A model generated the notes under the pieces. That model did no database searches, was not told the DNA's origin, and was given only the letters and a program-made list of their open reading frames with translations. Of a DNA stretch of 60,000 bases, positions 38,614-49,766 are shown piece by piece. Each line of letters starts with the position of its first letter. Positions within the stretch are counted from its first letter, which is position 1. The stretch lies in contig CAIIXF020000006.1 in the NCBI GenBank assembly GCA_903813345.2, positions 9,290,989-9,350,988 of the forward strand, in the 5' to 3' direction. The translations under genes were made by a program, and so were the position numbers. Source of the DNA: Owenia fusiformis. Lineage: Eukaryota; Annelida; Polychaeta; Sabellida; Oweniidae.

Positions 38614-39429
38614 TTCTTCATTAACTATTCTTCAATGATAGAATCAAGGCTACAGCTAAGGAACTAAGAGCAACTGGTTGAAATGTCATTGCACACATAG
38701 GCCATGATTACACACGATTTGCAATATTATTGTCCTATATCACTATATGGATAATTACTCGTTTTCACTTGTATTTTTGTGACTGAAATTCCCTACAAAA
38801 TTTCCGTATTCATCACCCTAATTTCCTGATTTTGAGAGAATATGTTTTGAGAAACAATAAAAGGTCAGTGAAACAAATAATAGAGCCCAATAGAAGGAGT
38901 GACAAGTTACAACAGAAGTTGATTTTGAACTGTGAAGTGCATACATAAACATTGAGTGAAATTCTACATTTCCACCAAGCTTAGATAAGTCTATATCCAA
39001 ATTTCAGACTAGAGGATGAAAACATCAGCTTGACCGTAAAGTAATCGACCATGCAGTGACCTGGCCCCCAGGACCAGTCCTTATCTCTGGCTGGTAAAGT
39101 ATAATAACTTAGACGATGACTAGTATGTAAATGCATTAGACTTGCCTCAAAAGTCTACATTAGAATATATGAGACATGAAACTTGATATGTCAGACTGAG
39201 ATTTGACAGACTCACACTCAGTGAAAATTTTTGTCAGGAAATTCCATTGGTTTCAACAAGTGTTTTTCCTTATAGTTGAAACGCCATATACGGCTATACA
39301 TGCAATTCAGATAAAGAATAATACTTACAATTGATATCATATGGTCGATAAGGTTGTTAAATCCATTAGTTTGTACTTTTATCACATTTTATTATGAAAA
39401 AGTTTACACCTCCAAAAATAAAATTTTCA

Positions 39430-39636
39430 GGGGAGCTCTTCAAAATCTGGACACATTCCAAGACAGTATAAAATTTATACACAAATTTTGAAACTACTTT
39501 ATAGTTATTGAAAACTAATAATATTCATACCAATATGCATAAAATAATAGTTACACCTAATAAATGCCATAATATTCAACCAAAACTCTGCAAAACATAA
39601 ATCGTATTTGGAATGTGTTCAAATGAAGAGCTCTGT
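39430..39636. mobile_element. Possible MITE, about 205 bp
   Basis: GAGCTCTTC, then ACACATTCC near the left end is mirrored as GGAATGTGTTC and GAAGAGCTC at the right, arms about 28 bp with mismatches. No target duplication identified. Confidence 0.45.
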
Positions 39637-40056
39637 AAGCGGATGAATATAAAATAGTTCTGTAACAAGTTTTCTACGTTTTATTATTTTGTTCCAGTCT
39701 CTAAATCTAAACAAGAACAAAGGAACAACTAGAATGGTATTTTCAATTTAATTTGATACATTTTAATCAAAAATTATTCCCTTTGAATGATTTAGAACTA
39801 TTTTATAAGTGTCGTTATATGACAGGTACTTGTTAGTGATTCGCCCATAAACAAATTGGTTGGTATGAATTTTAAAACTTTTCAAGAAGTGATTTGTAAT
39901 CAAGTAAGCGATTGTAAAACAATAATAACACAAGAAACCTTTAGATAACTACTTCAGGTTCTAAAATGACAAATGAGATTGATCAACAGCTCTTCTGGAA
40001 CGTATAGAAAACAAGTACAAAATTTCAAATTGTACCACACTCAGTCTCAATAAACC

Positions 40057-40284
40057 ATGGAGATAGAAAATGGAGTTGAAAGTCAGCATCAGTACTCAGT
40101 TCCAAAGTCTGTAAAAACTGTTGACTCACACATCTTTGGACCACAAGTTATAGAAGATGCAGACCCAGAGCTTATGCAAGATTCTGACATCCCTGATCAC
40201 ATTGAAGTCACCCAGGACGGACAGATTCGATATGTTCAGAATGGAGGCATGCCCACATTGGGGCGCCCAAGACAGGATCATGAG
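40057..40284 (+). CDS. GGCT-like gene exon 1 with start codon
   Basis: Seventy-six codons, phase 0 end; context ACCATGG; donor GTAAAC. Acidic, with HIEVTQDGQIRYVQNGG as the most ordered-looking segment. Confidence 0.85.
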
Positions 40285-43200
40285 GTAAACATTTTTCTGT
40301 TTTGGCAGTGTTTTACCATTTAACAAAATATTAATTTTAACATAAAATCATATACAATCAAAAATTAAAGTAAGACTTAATAATTTGTTAGATTGGGTAG
40401 CAATATTGTTCTACTAACTGACAGAGCCTCTTTAAATGTACCAAAAAAGCATGACTCAATCTGTACGTGATATTATTGAATGTTATAGTATAGTGTATAT
40501 GAAATTTTTATATACCATACATTAAATGCATTAATTTGTTCTTTATAGCCACTTCCATTTCTGAGTGTAGACATGATGAATTCTGAGATTCTCAAACCAA
40601 CTTCTGGAGGTAAACAAACTTTTTATCAATGAATAATTTTGATGATTGTGATAACAGCCTGTTTTTCTTTTCTTTGTCACATTTGAATATATATATATAC
40701 AATTTGAAACTCTGTGTATATTAAAACTATAGGATCCATATTCTGAAGTTTGTAATCTTAAATTTCAACAATAGATCTCAATGTCCTGAAATACCATCTC
40801 TACTATCTCGTTATTACCCTAATATACTTATAATAGGAGAATGTAAAATTGATGCTGGTTCATGTGAAGAATTATGACTGATAATATGCCCTTCTACTGT
40901 ATATTTGACTTTTCAGAACATGTATCAAGGGTGTCTAAATCACAAGGCCAGATAGGCATGAATACCAGACAAAGCTCTCCTGGTGCCAAGTCTTCCATTA
41001 TGAATAGAAGGTAAGGATCTGCTTAAATACTTATGTGCTGTTTTTTATGTGCTTAAATCTTTATGACATTGCCACAAGCGGTAACATATTGTTATAGTCC
41101 CCAACTTCTTAAGGATGGTGTCCGACATTTGGCATTTGGTGGTCGGTGTTTGGCATCTGTAACAAATAGCAGGTGGTGACATTTTGCATGTTAATGCCTT
41201 CTTGATAAAAAGGCGCTTTCATGATACTACGTACTCTTGTGTATATATGAATTTTTAAAATTGTATTATTTCAGGACTCCATTTAAAGACCCCAGATCTG
41301 AGAGTCCACTACGTAGTCCCAGTAGAAGTCCTACACGATTCAGTAAATATGTCAGCCCAAATTCACAGCCAAAGAAACCCAATGTTCACATCAAGAATCC
41401 TTTCAAGCATGACATTAGAACACCCAAACTGAGGCCTTTGGTAAGTTTGCTCTGGTGTTAACATTAATCATACATGTACATGTACAGGGTGCTCAAAAAA
41501 TGGGACCCTCCTATCAAAAATAAATATTGATTTTATTAATGAAAATATATCCAGTGGATAGGGAATTTAATTATCTTTAATTTGGGTTGGGTCTGATGTT
41601 AATTTGGTTTGACATTGATTTAATATGGTTCTGATGGGAGTTGACTTGTAGAGATACATCAATCATTCAGTCAGACTCATTGCAAAAGTGTTCTACATGT
41701 GTTCTACTTGCAGTGGTTTTCTACTTGATGTTTTTTATTGTACATATTCATTATTTATATAACAGGATGAGTGCCCTGTCACCCCTAGTCAAGACCTTAA
41801 AGAGATGACAGCACTGGCAATGTTTCATATGCAGCGCAACATGAATAATCCACGCACAGCTACTGCAAAATCACGACGCTCCACTCGTACTCGCTCTAGG
41901 ATGTCTCAAAAACATATAGAAGTTGAACAGGAAAAACCCAAGCACACTAACAGGCTATTAAAAGCCAAGTGAGGATTATTATTACTTTAGTCAGTTTGAA
42001 TTTGTAATTAATGTGTCTTCTGTATTTGTTATACCCAAATATATATGAATGCTTCATAGCTACATCACCTTTTTGCTTGTGTCTCAAAATGATCTTATAA
42101 GCTTGAAAGTTTCAGTTGAATGTTAACTATCTTTATTATATTTTTAGGTTAAGGCCCCTATATCCAGTAAAACTAGATGGGCCAGCTATTCACAGATGCA
42201 AGGGAATTGTTGTTAGTAAGTAAAATTGATTGTTTTTTCTGCATATATATTTAATTAGTACTGTATATTAATATTAAGTGAATTGATTGCAGGAACTTGA
42301 CATTGAAGATATGAGCCAAAATGATAACAAAACAGAAACAATTTATTAATTCTGTGTACATGTATACTATAGTAAAAAATTAAAACATCATACAAAAGCA
42401 GTTTGGTCCGAAGTACATTATTTATAGATCATACATAAGTCAAATTTAGGTTTTTCTCATAACAAAATGAGCATTGTCATATATACTATTGTTTATTTTA
42501 GATCATGAAGTTTATGAACCACCTCCAAACAGATCTCTGCTAAGGAGGAGACAGTTGCTTAGCAACCCCATGCTGCCGCTCAGTTACTCTCCTGATATGA
42601 CTGAGCAGCTTAACCGACCTGCAACACGTGAATCAATTCACAGGACATCTCCAGATATCACACTAGAGGAACAGCCTCTTGAACTTTCGGCTCATGAAAT
42701 AATGGAAAACAGGTTTGTATGTTCTAGCATCAATGGAGTGCAATATAAAACCCATAGGCTTTGGGAAAATTAGAAGTTTGCTAGAAGTCTATAGAAAAGC
42801 CTCTTTTTATACTAGCTTACTTCTACTTTTCCCTACACCTATGATTGAAGCTAAATGAAATCAATTCTATATATTTTTCACAGCTATAGTATCTCAGTGA
42901 GGCCACATTTGACTCAACCACACATCTCCCTAAGATGTGAATGCTTTTGATTTTATCCTCCCAATGCATTTGCTATAATGTATTTTTAGCTGGAGAGTCC
43001 CCAAACTGTCAATTTTGTATTGTTTTAACTTGACTTATACATGTACAGTAAAAGTACAATATACACATTTTCATTTTACAAAAAATTATCTCTGTTGTGT
43101 GAAATATCATTGATAAATGTAGACTAAAAATGTATTTTGAGAAAACATTTGAACGGCCTCTAATCCATGGGCTTTCAATTAGAGTTGAAAGCCTGTGAGT

Positions 43201-46200
43201 TATCTCATGTATCTCTTATTTCATAAACATGTACATCTCATGATTTGCACTGTTGCTTTCAGTATGAAAAACATTGAAATGATTGAGCCGTCTGTGGAAT
43301 ATGATGACGTGCCAACCTCCGGCGACATCAATACTGCTGGCCTGCCATCTATTGAGGATCGTTTGGATGTGCTGCCACCTATTTCCCAGAATCAACCAAT
43401 CACACCTCTGAATAGTGTTGTTAGCATGGCCGACCCTGCTGGTACGCTGACCATTTTTGATTAATTTATAATTCCTCATTTGTCAAAATATTGATAACGG
43501 CCATTGATTTTGCATATTAATTTGCTGCTTAAGGTGAAACATAACACTATTCTTCTTTACAACACCTGAATATGCCACCTCTTAAACATTTCAAAAATAC
43601 TCCTAATAAAATAAATGTTCACTGCAAAGTACCTGAACTCTTTTCTTCATTTTTTGCAGTTGTCCTTCCAGCAGAAAGTCCCCTGCAGGCTAAACATTCA
43701 TCCATTCAAGAAAAACCAGCTGAAAGTTCAGATAACCCTGGAGTCTGTAAAGAACGTGAACATGTAGCTAAAGACAATAACAATACAGATGTAATTACGA
43801 AAGATGCTATAGAGACATCTGAGATGGAAAAAGATACTCAACTTAAAACTGGGGAAAATCAGAATGATGAAATTAGTGGGTCTACCAATGAACCCATGAT
43901 TGCTGATTCAAGGATAAGGGGCACAACTTTTATTACTGACCAGGCCTCCAGTACAGGAACCAGTCAGGAGTCAAGGCCAGTCACTGGTCAGGGCTCAAGG
44001 CCAATCACTGGTCAAGCGTCAAGGCCTGCCACAGGTCAAGGGTCAAGGCCAGTTAAAGGTCAGGAGTCAAGGCCCACCACAAGCCAAAATTCAATGCCAA
44101 ACACAGGCCAGGTTATAGATACAGTAGCAAATCAAAACGAAGGTCAAACTACAAGACCAGCCACAGGTCAAGGGTCAAGACCAACTACGAGTCAGGGATC
44201 ACGGACAGCCAATGGGCAACAGCCAAAAACTGATCATGGACCAAAACCTATTGAAAATAGGTCAAGGCCACCCACAGGTCAAGGTTCAAGATCTGGAACG
44301 AGTCAAAGTCAAACACCTGCAGTCACAGGTCAAAATTCAAGGCCTCCAACTGGAAGTCGCTCAAGGACAGATCCTAGATATCTCATTGGTCAAGGTTCAA
44401 GACCTGGGACAGGTCAAGGTTCAAGGTCAAGGACAGCACATAGCCAAAGGCCAGAATCGAATAATGAGTCATTGCCAAACTACAACAAAGATCAAGATGC
44501 AATTGAGGAAGGAATGGATACAGAACGACAGAAGAGTTCAGCAGAAGGTCAAGTTTCAGTCACTCCCAATATTAGCTTAAATTCTGATGACCTAACACTA
44601 AGCCCAAGTATTGCTTCAAGAGGACAGCATTCAAGGTCAAGTTCAAGGCCAAATACAGGTCAAACACCAGCTGCAACACAACAAGATGAAATAGTGCCTT
44701 TAGGTACTCATACTGTTGAGCCTGGGAAAGAAATAGCTCATGGTACAAAACCGTCTTCAATAAAAGGAACCCCAGCAGTGGACCCAAGTGTTTATGATGC
44801 ATACTCAAGATCCAGAAAGCCCCCAACTGGCAATGTTAAAACTAACAAGAAGGCTGTGCCAAAATCAGAGGTACCTCAAAGACCAAGGGAGAAAAAGCCT
44901 TTATCACCAGCACCAGCAGATCGAAGATGTAATTCTGGGGGAATTTTGAGAACTGCTCCAAATCATCCAGATTTCTTACGGAAAACAAACTCTGCTGGGA
45001 ATTTACGTAAAAATCAAGAATCAACGCAAAATACTGAAGAAGCTTTACATGATGAAGATGATGTAACTATTGATTTATCAAAGATGGATATGAATGTTAC
45101 TAAGACAGTACGATTTGCTGAAGATGGTTACCGAAGCAACTCTGCTCTTGCGCAAGAAACACCAAGAGTTGACATGGAAACTAGAGTGAAATCAGCTCCT
45201 GCAATTGCAGTCAGATCTAAAAGTCAAACTGTGGCAACTGATAAGAAGAAAACACTTGAAAATAGGACTAAAAATGAAGGATGTAAACCTGAAGAACTTG
45301 ATGAAAATAAAGATGACTTTGATGATGATAATGATGATTACCAAGGAACATTAAGCAATAGAAATAGTTCTATTACAAGTGTCACAGTGTCAAGTATGAC
45401 AAGCACATCTTCCGAGAAAAAGGCTCCACAAAGTTCAAACAATAATGGAAAGCAAGCAAAACTCCAGTCCACACCAGAAGGACAGTCCCATAATGCATTG
45501 CAAAAGCAGACAGACGAATCTTCCAATTATGTGCCAAAGATTACCCCTCCAGAACAGACAATATATTGTACATTTTGTGGTTTAGAGCCCTATAGATGCG
45601 TATGTAAATATCATGATGATAATTTGGAAAGCCAATCTGATAGTGAAGTGCCTATAAACACATTTGACGACCTTGAAAAATCTATATTTGCCACAAGATC
45701 TAGCATTCAAAGATGTATAAGCCTTGAGGCTTTAACAAATGATGACAGTGAAATAGAATCAATAATGATCACCCCAAGGGAAGATACAAATGCAACATTT
45801 ATAACTGATATAACATTTTCGGAAACTAAACATGACATGGATACAAATACTATGGATGTAAAGCGAAGTGCAAGCCCTACTGAAAACATGTCTGCTCAAT
45901 ATAATGACATATTGGAGTCATATCGTCGGAAGTGTATCAATGATGAAACAATAAATGGAAGTTTTAGTTCACGTTTGATTACACCACGACATACATCAAA
46001 AACTAAGATGGAAAGACCCAAAAGTGGACATTCTCAATCTACTAAGGGAATGAATAAGGGTCCTAACAGCCAATCAAAATTCACTCGACCATTTTCTGCA
46101 GGACAATATAGTGATAGTGGATGTGAAAGTGAGGTTATGACTGATGAGCTTATGTCTGTTGCGGTGATTGAACCGGAGAAAACAGTACCTTCTGAATCGT

Positions 46201-47946
46201 TACTGCAGATTGTTTGTAATGAATTACCACCAGTCGATAATAGTAAAAAGGTACTGTAGCATGCTTAAGTATATTTGAACATTTTATTGCAGACTTTTGT
46301 TTACTGTTTGTTGTAAAGTTTTCCTAGTTAGTGAATGACTGTGCTAGCATCTCAAAATATCTTTATTTGTGATTGACTTTAAATTTGAAAAACTATTTAG
46401 CATACATGTATTTTAAAATAATAACCATTAATCCTGTAATTTATGTGATCATAGAAGGAACAAATAATTTTGAAACATTATCCATATGTGTATTTCTCTT
46501 TGCATGTATGAACATTTTTTCTTTTAATCTCCAATAAAAATCCAGTACAATGTGATACTAGCTAGATATGGAAAAAAAATATTGATTTTTATTTCCATTT
46601 CAGGATATTGAAGCGAATAAATCTAAACAACCTCAAAGGGGAAGGTAAGCGATGCATTATCCTATTGTTATTATAAAATATTGTTTTTGTAATGATCGGG
46701 GATTACTCTGGGCCCAGTTGTTTAAATTTCTGAACACTCATATAATAGACAATGTATTAAAAATATGGTAATTTTTTTTATTATTGAATGAATCTTTGAC
46801 ATCATATCAGTTTTCCCTTTCATTGTTTTTTATAGATTTTATTTGTAAACCAATGTAATCTTTTAAAAGATATTAATTATTATTCCAATTTAAACTGGTT
46901 GCTTATTTTTCAATTAATCAATAATGATGTCGAACAACTGGGCCCTGATGCCAAGGCTCTGTAATATTGCATGTTTCTAAGGATAATTTTCTATAGAGAC
47001 AGCTTAAGTATTATATTGAATGATGTGATAATGCACACTTTGGTCATAATTACTAAACAGAGATTTGCCAATATTATTAAGCAAATACACGGATGGATTG
47101 GGATCTTTTATTTACCAATTAGGGATGTTGCATTGTAAAACATTCTAATATTGCATTGTAAAATTGACATTTATGCAAAAATATGAGTCGTCTTCAAGAG
47201 TATATTAACAGGAAAAGACGAACTCAAAGAAATATGGAATTTTGCAGGTCTGGTAGTGATGTTACAGATCTGAAGGTGGTTGCTAATCCAACAAAGCTAA
47301 TATCAAGGTATGTTAATGTTACAAGTAAGAGTAAATACTTCAAATGAAATCTTACATTGGTAAAATTGACCAATGCAATGATGGAGCACTTCAATGTTAA
47401 AGCTTTTATTATCATTTTATTAGTTTTTTTTATGTCACCACCATAAGTTATAGTCTCAAACTTTTTTGTGGATGGTGGTTGGTCTTTGGTGTCTGTAACA
47501 AATGATGATTTTTGCATGTTCATGCCTTGTTACATTTATCTTTATTATAACTCACTTTATTTTACTGCTTTGGTTATACTACAGCTACTGTAGAACTGAA
47601 ATTCTTGAAAGAGACTGAATTCATGAACATGCAACCAAATAACTTCCAAAAATATAAAATAGATTCAAGAAATGAATGGATTTTCTTTTCCCAGAGTATT
47701 TGCATGTGAGGTAGGGGGCCTGATTAAATGAGCAAAAGTAGTATTTATTTTTAATATGCCCCTTTAAGAGTTGCAAGTCAATATAAATCTGAAAATAAAT
47801 ATTTTGTTCATTTCATTTTATTACAGGCAAGACCCAGAGCCAGGACCTATAGCGCCTTACCCCCCTCTGTGCTTCAAGATCAATGCCAGGCCTCCACCTA
47901 ACTACATATACTACTTTGCATATGGGTCAGATATGAACCCACATAG
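40057..47946 (+). CDS. Long disordered protein with C-terminal GGCT-like domain, 3' end missing
   Basis: Twelve plus-strand exons join in frame: 40057-40284, 40549-40609, 40917-41010, 41275-41440, 41766-41968, 42148-42215, 42502-42712, 43263-43441, 43660-46250, 46604-46644, 47248-47307 and 47827-47946, giving at least 1340 residues. The ATG has an in-frame TAA six bases upstream and a strong context. Most of the chain is Ser/Pro/Thr/Gln-rich and probably disordered. Residues about 508-674 are an SRPxTGQ-type repeat; KTVRF (885-889) fits the PP1-binding RVxF motif; C1040-x2-C1043-x6-C1050-x-C1052 could bind a metal. The last exon ends in YIYYFAYGSDMNPHR, the YGS(N/D) opening of gamma-glutamylcyclotransferase-like folds. 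The rest of that domain is not seen; it should follow in exons beyond the window. I do not recognise the protein, and enzymatic activity is unproven. Confidence 0.85.
40549..40609 (+). CDS. GGCT-like gene exon 2
   Basis: Residues 77-96 plus one base (PLPFLSVDMMNSEILKPTSG). Acceptor TTTATAG, donor GTAAAC. Confidence 0.8.
40917..41010 (+). CDS. GGCT-like gene exon 3
   Basis: Residues 97-127 plus two bases (EHVSRVSKSQGQ..SSIMNR). Acceptor TTTTCAG, donor GTAAGG. Confidence 0.82.
41061..41200 (-). mobile_element. Short element, copy C of the ATGTCACCACC family
   Basis: Inverted relative to copies A and B: starts ATGACATTGCCACAAGCGGT, ends AGGTGGTGACATTTTGCATG and TTAATGCCTT. In intron 3 of the GGCT-like gene. 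Confidence 0.6.
41275..41440 (+). CDS. GGCT-like gene exon 4
   Basis: Residues 128-183 (RTPFKDPRSESPLRSPSRSP.. to ..TPKLRPL). Rich in SP and RSxSP sites, so probably phosphorylated. Acceptor TTTCAG, donor GTAAGT. Confidence 0.85.
41485..41515 (+). repeat. Single mariner-like end
   Basis: TACAGGGTGCTCAAAAAATG resembles a Tc1/mariner terminus next to TA. The matching opposite end was not found within the intron, so it is a truncated remnant at best. Confidence 0.4.
41766..41968 (+). CDS. GGCT-like gene exon 5
   Basis: Residues 184-250 plus two bases (DECPVTPSQDLKEMTALAMF.. to ..TNRLLKA). Basic SRRSTRTRSRMS stretch. Acceptor ATAACAG, donor GTGAGG. Confidence 0.85.
42148..42215 (+). CDS. GGCT-like gene exon 6
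   Basis: Residues 251-273 plus one base (KLRPLYPVKLDGPAIHRCKG..). Acceptor TTTTTAG, donor GTAAGT. Short, but phase agrees on both sides. Confidence 0.75.
42502..42712 (+). CDS. GGCT-like gene exon 7
   Basis: Residues 274-343 plus two bases (NHEVYEPPPNRSLLRRRQ.. to ..LSAHEIMEN). Acceptor ATTTTAG, donor GTTTGT. Confidence 0.82.
43165..43197. repeat. Second copy of the CCATGGGCTTTCAA palindrome
   Basis: CCATGGGCTTTCAA, TTAGAG, TTGAAAGCCTGTGA. The first copy is at 25876-25909. It lies 66 bp before exon 8 of the GGCT-like gene. Confidence 0.6.
43263..43441 (+). CDS. GGCT-like gene exon 8
   Basis: Residues 344-403 plus one base (SMKNIEMIEPSVEYDDVPTS.. to ..SVVSMADPA). Acceptor GCTTTCAG, donor GTACGC. 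Confidence 0.82.
43660..46250 (+). CDS. GGCT-like gene exon 9 (large exon)
   Basis: Residues 404-1267, a 2.6-kb exon. The open frame extends upstream to 43572, but the acceptor TTTTTTGCAG at 43650-43659 and the phase of exon 8 set the true start. It carries the SRPxTGQ repeat (about 43971-44470), KTVRF (45102-45116), an acidic DDDNDD run and the Cys cluster (45567-45605). Donor GTACTG after GATAATAGTAAAAAG; without splicing the frame stops two codons later. Confidence 0.92.
43971..44470 (+). repeat. Coding minisatellite, SRPxTGQ repeat
   Basis: About 15 degenerate 21-bp units built on TCAAGGCCAGCCACAGGTCA, in frame with exon 9, giving seven-residue SRP-x-T-G-Q repeats with interruptions. Variation is mostly at the fourth residue (V, I, A, K, T, P, G). 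Confidence 0.85.
46604..46644 (+). CDS. GGCT-like gene exon 10
   Basis: Thirteen codons plus two bases (DIEANKSKQPQRG). Acceptor CATTTCAG, donor GTAAGC. A 41-base micro-exon supported by phase continuity on both sides. Confidence 0.7.
46708..46947. mobile_element. hAT-like MITE (240 bp)
   Basis: Ends CTGGGCCCAGTTGTT / AACAACTGGGCCCTG. These resemble hAT termini (CAGGGCCC). Flanking 8-mers do not match, so the duplication has decayed or the ends are mis-set. In intron 10 of the GGCT-like gene. Confidence 0.55.
47248..47307 (+). CDS. GGCT-like gene exon 11
   Basis: Completes Arg1281, then 19 codons plus two bases (SGSDVTDLKVVANPTKLIS). Acceptor TTTTGCAG, donor GTATGT. Confidence 0.75.
47431..47528 (-). 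mobile_element. Short element, copy D of the ATGTCACCACC family
   Basis: Begins TATGTCACCACCATAAGTTA, ends GATTTTTGCATGTTCATGCC TT-like sequence. Inverted orientation; in intron 11 of the GGCT-like gene. Confidence 0.55.
47827..47946 (+). CDS. GGCT-like gene exon 12 (last visible)
   Basis: Completes Arg1301, then 39 codons plus two bases. Ends in YIYYFAYGSDMNPH, the first strand and nucleotide-fold-like loop of GGCT-type domains. Acceptor TATTACAG, donor GTGAGC. The split codon needs a further exon that I cannot find in the window. Confidence 0.85.
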
Positions 47947-48560
47947 GTGAGCGATTTTTATTCCTAGCAAGCTTGTTGTTTTATATGTATTTTTACATAT
48001 TGTAACAACTAAAGAAATCTAAATCGTTTGTCGAATCAATCAAAATCATGATGTCATAAGAGAATTATGTAGTTTATTCCTTTTATTGACACATCATATG
48101 ATTACATAATTAACATTTGTTTACATTTTATATGTTTATAATGTTATTATTAACATTGATACACTTGTTCTAATATAATAACAGATGTGTTAAAGTAATT
48201 TTATTGAATGCTTGCATATTGAATAACAAAAGTAAGAAAACTGATTACATTCAGTCAAAATATCACAAAACATTGTAATCACAAATAATATTTTATTCAA
48301 AATGAAGAAAAAGAAACCCCAAATTGTACAAAATGTGCTGATAATGTCCTAGATGAAGCATAGGTTTGCATTGTGTACTTCTACAACTAAGTACATAACC
48401 TTTTTGGGGTATTATAAAACAAGATATCATGTACAGTATGCTATGTCAGAATATGAAATTAAATTATAGACACATAGGTTAATTATTTTTAAACATGATG
48501 TTGAAATAGATTTAAACTATGTAATGATAATAAACATATTTGTATCATTTTTACTGGGTA

Positions 48561-48820
48561 TAATTGAGCCTGGCCATAGGAAAATCGGTCTTATCACGAA
48601 AATTAAAATTGTGCTACAGAGCCAAAAATGTGCCCAAGATTAAGAGAAAAATGTGCTAAATTAAAATCCGACCTTTTGGTCTATATATGCAAGGAAAAAT
48701 CGTTAAGTCATAAGTCATGGCTCATTTGAAAGGTCTTTTTGTGCTTTTTAAGATAAACAAAATAACAAAATATTGAAAAATCTGTGATAAGACCCCTTTT
48801 CCTGTGGCCTGGCTCAATTA
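48561..48820. mobile_element. TA-flanked MITE (256 bp)
   Basis: Ends of about 35 bp: ATTGAGCCTGGCCATAGGAA ..GGTCTTATCAC at the left, mirrored as GTGATAAGACC..GGCCTGGCTCAAT at the right, each next to TA. Non-autonomous. Confidence 0.7.
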
Positions 48821-48823
48821 TTA

Positions 48824-49155
48824 AAATATATCTGGTATCTGATGCAAAAAAAGAATTTTAAGTGTAAAAATGATTTTTGTCATAACTACTCAGGACACAT
48901 CAAAACAAAACTATATTTACATCCACTAAAATAGTACATACAATTCAAAGACATGCACATGTACTCATTTTAATGCATTTTTAATGTTATGGATATAATT
49001 ATTAAAATATCTGATACAAAAAGAATTTTAACTGTAAAAATGACTACATTTGTCATAACTACTCATCAAAACTAAACTACATTTACATCTACTAAAAATA
49101 CACATAATTCAAAAAGCATGTACAGATTTTACTGCATTTTTAATGTTATGTACTT
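48824..49155. repeat. Diverged tandem duplication
   Basis: Two copies of about 165 bp, starting AATTATTAAAATAT near 48824 and 48998 and both ending GCATTTTTAATGTTATG. Several small indels separate them. Confidence 0.7.
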
Positions 49156-49766
49156 GAACGCATTTTTAGATTCTAGTGAGTTTTACATTCTATTTTCATC
49201 AATTTCATAATTTCAAGTTGGCTGTCTTGTTCACTCCCCTTCTTGTATATTCAACTAGGTATTGTTCACTTTGTAAAAATAGAAATCCAGGCACATGAAA
49301 TGATTGTAGATTTAGAGGGAGAATGTACACCTTTGCAACAGTCATCTAAAAACTTGATGGATGTCAAAATGGCCTGCCTACTTGCAGTTGAAATCCTTTC
49401 TTTTATAAAATTTTGCCATGTGTGAAAAGGATTGTTTGATCCTTCCTAAAACCTCGACCTTTCGTCTTGGTTTAAGGAAAGAGCAATCGTCTTGAGATAC
49501 AATTTACAAACAAAGCAAGTGCTTAAACCTAATTCAACTGTGAAAATTATGTATTAGATACTTAAATTCTTTGATACCTTGTGTATTTGAAATGCTTGAA
49601 CCATGTAATGCAGCCTGTTTTTATGAAGTCATAGGGGTATATGCACCAACATATTCCCTGTTCTCTGGTCAATATATTCCTTAAATTGACTGACAGTTAC
49701 TAATGAAAAAAGAGTAACCCTAAAACAGATGTTAACACAATTTTGTTAAGCTGTTATTCACTACTA

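Larger units (their letters stand above)
27031..40056. other. Divergent intergenic spacer
   Basis: Thirteen kilobases between the minus-strand EVI5-like start and the plus-strand GGCT-like start. No exon supported. It contains the repeat elements listed separately at 28395, 29517, 30168, 31822, 33119, 35845, 38591 and 39430. Both genes' promoters should lie here but no core promoter is distinctive. Confidence 0.45.
47947..49766. other. Post-exon-12 intron or spacer
   Basis: No GGCT continuation recognised. Contains a TIR MITE (48563-48818), a diverged tandem duplication (48824-49155) and AT-rich sequence. Confidence 0.45.

Noticed and set aside
43572-43659. Upstream extension of the large exon's open frame to an ATG
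   Set aside because: A strong acceptor at 43650-43659 and matching phase from exon 8 place the exon start at 43660.
44212-44580. Alternative-frame open frame inside the large exon
   Set aside because: It is the shifted reading of the SRPxTGQ minisatellite; the main frame is 863 codons long and fits the splice phases.
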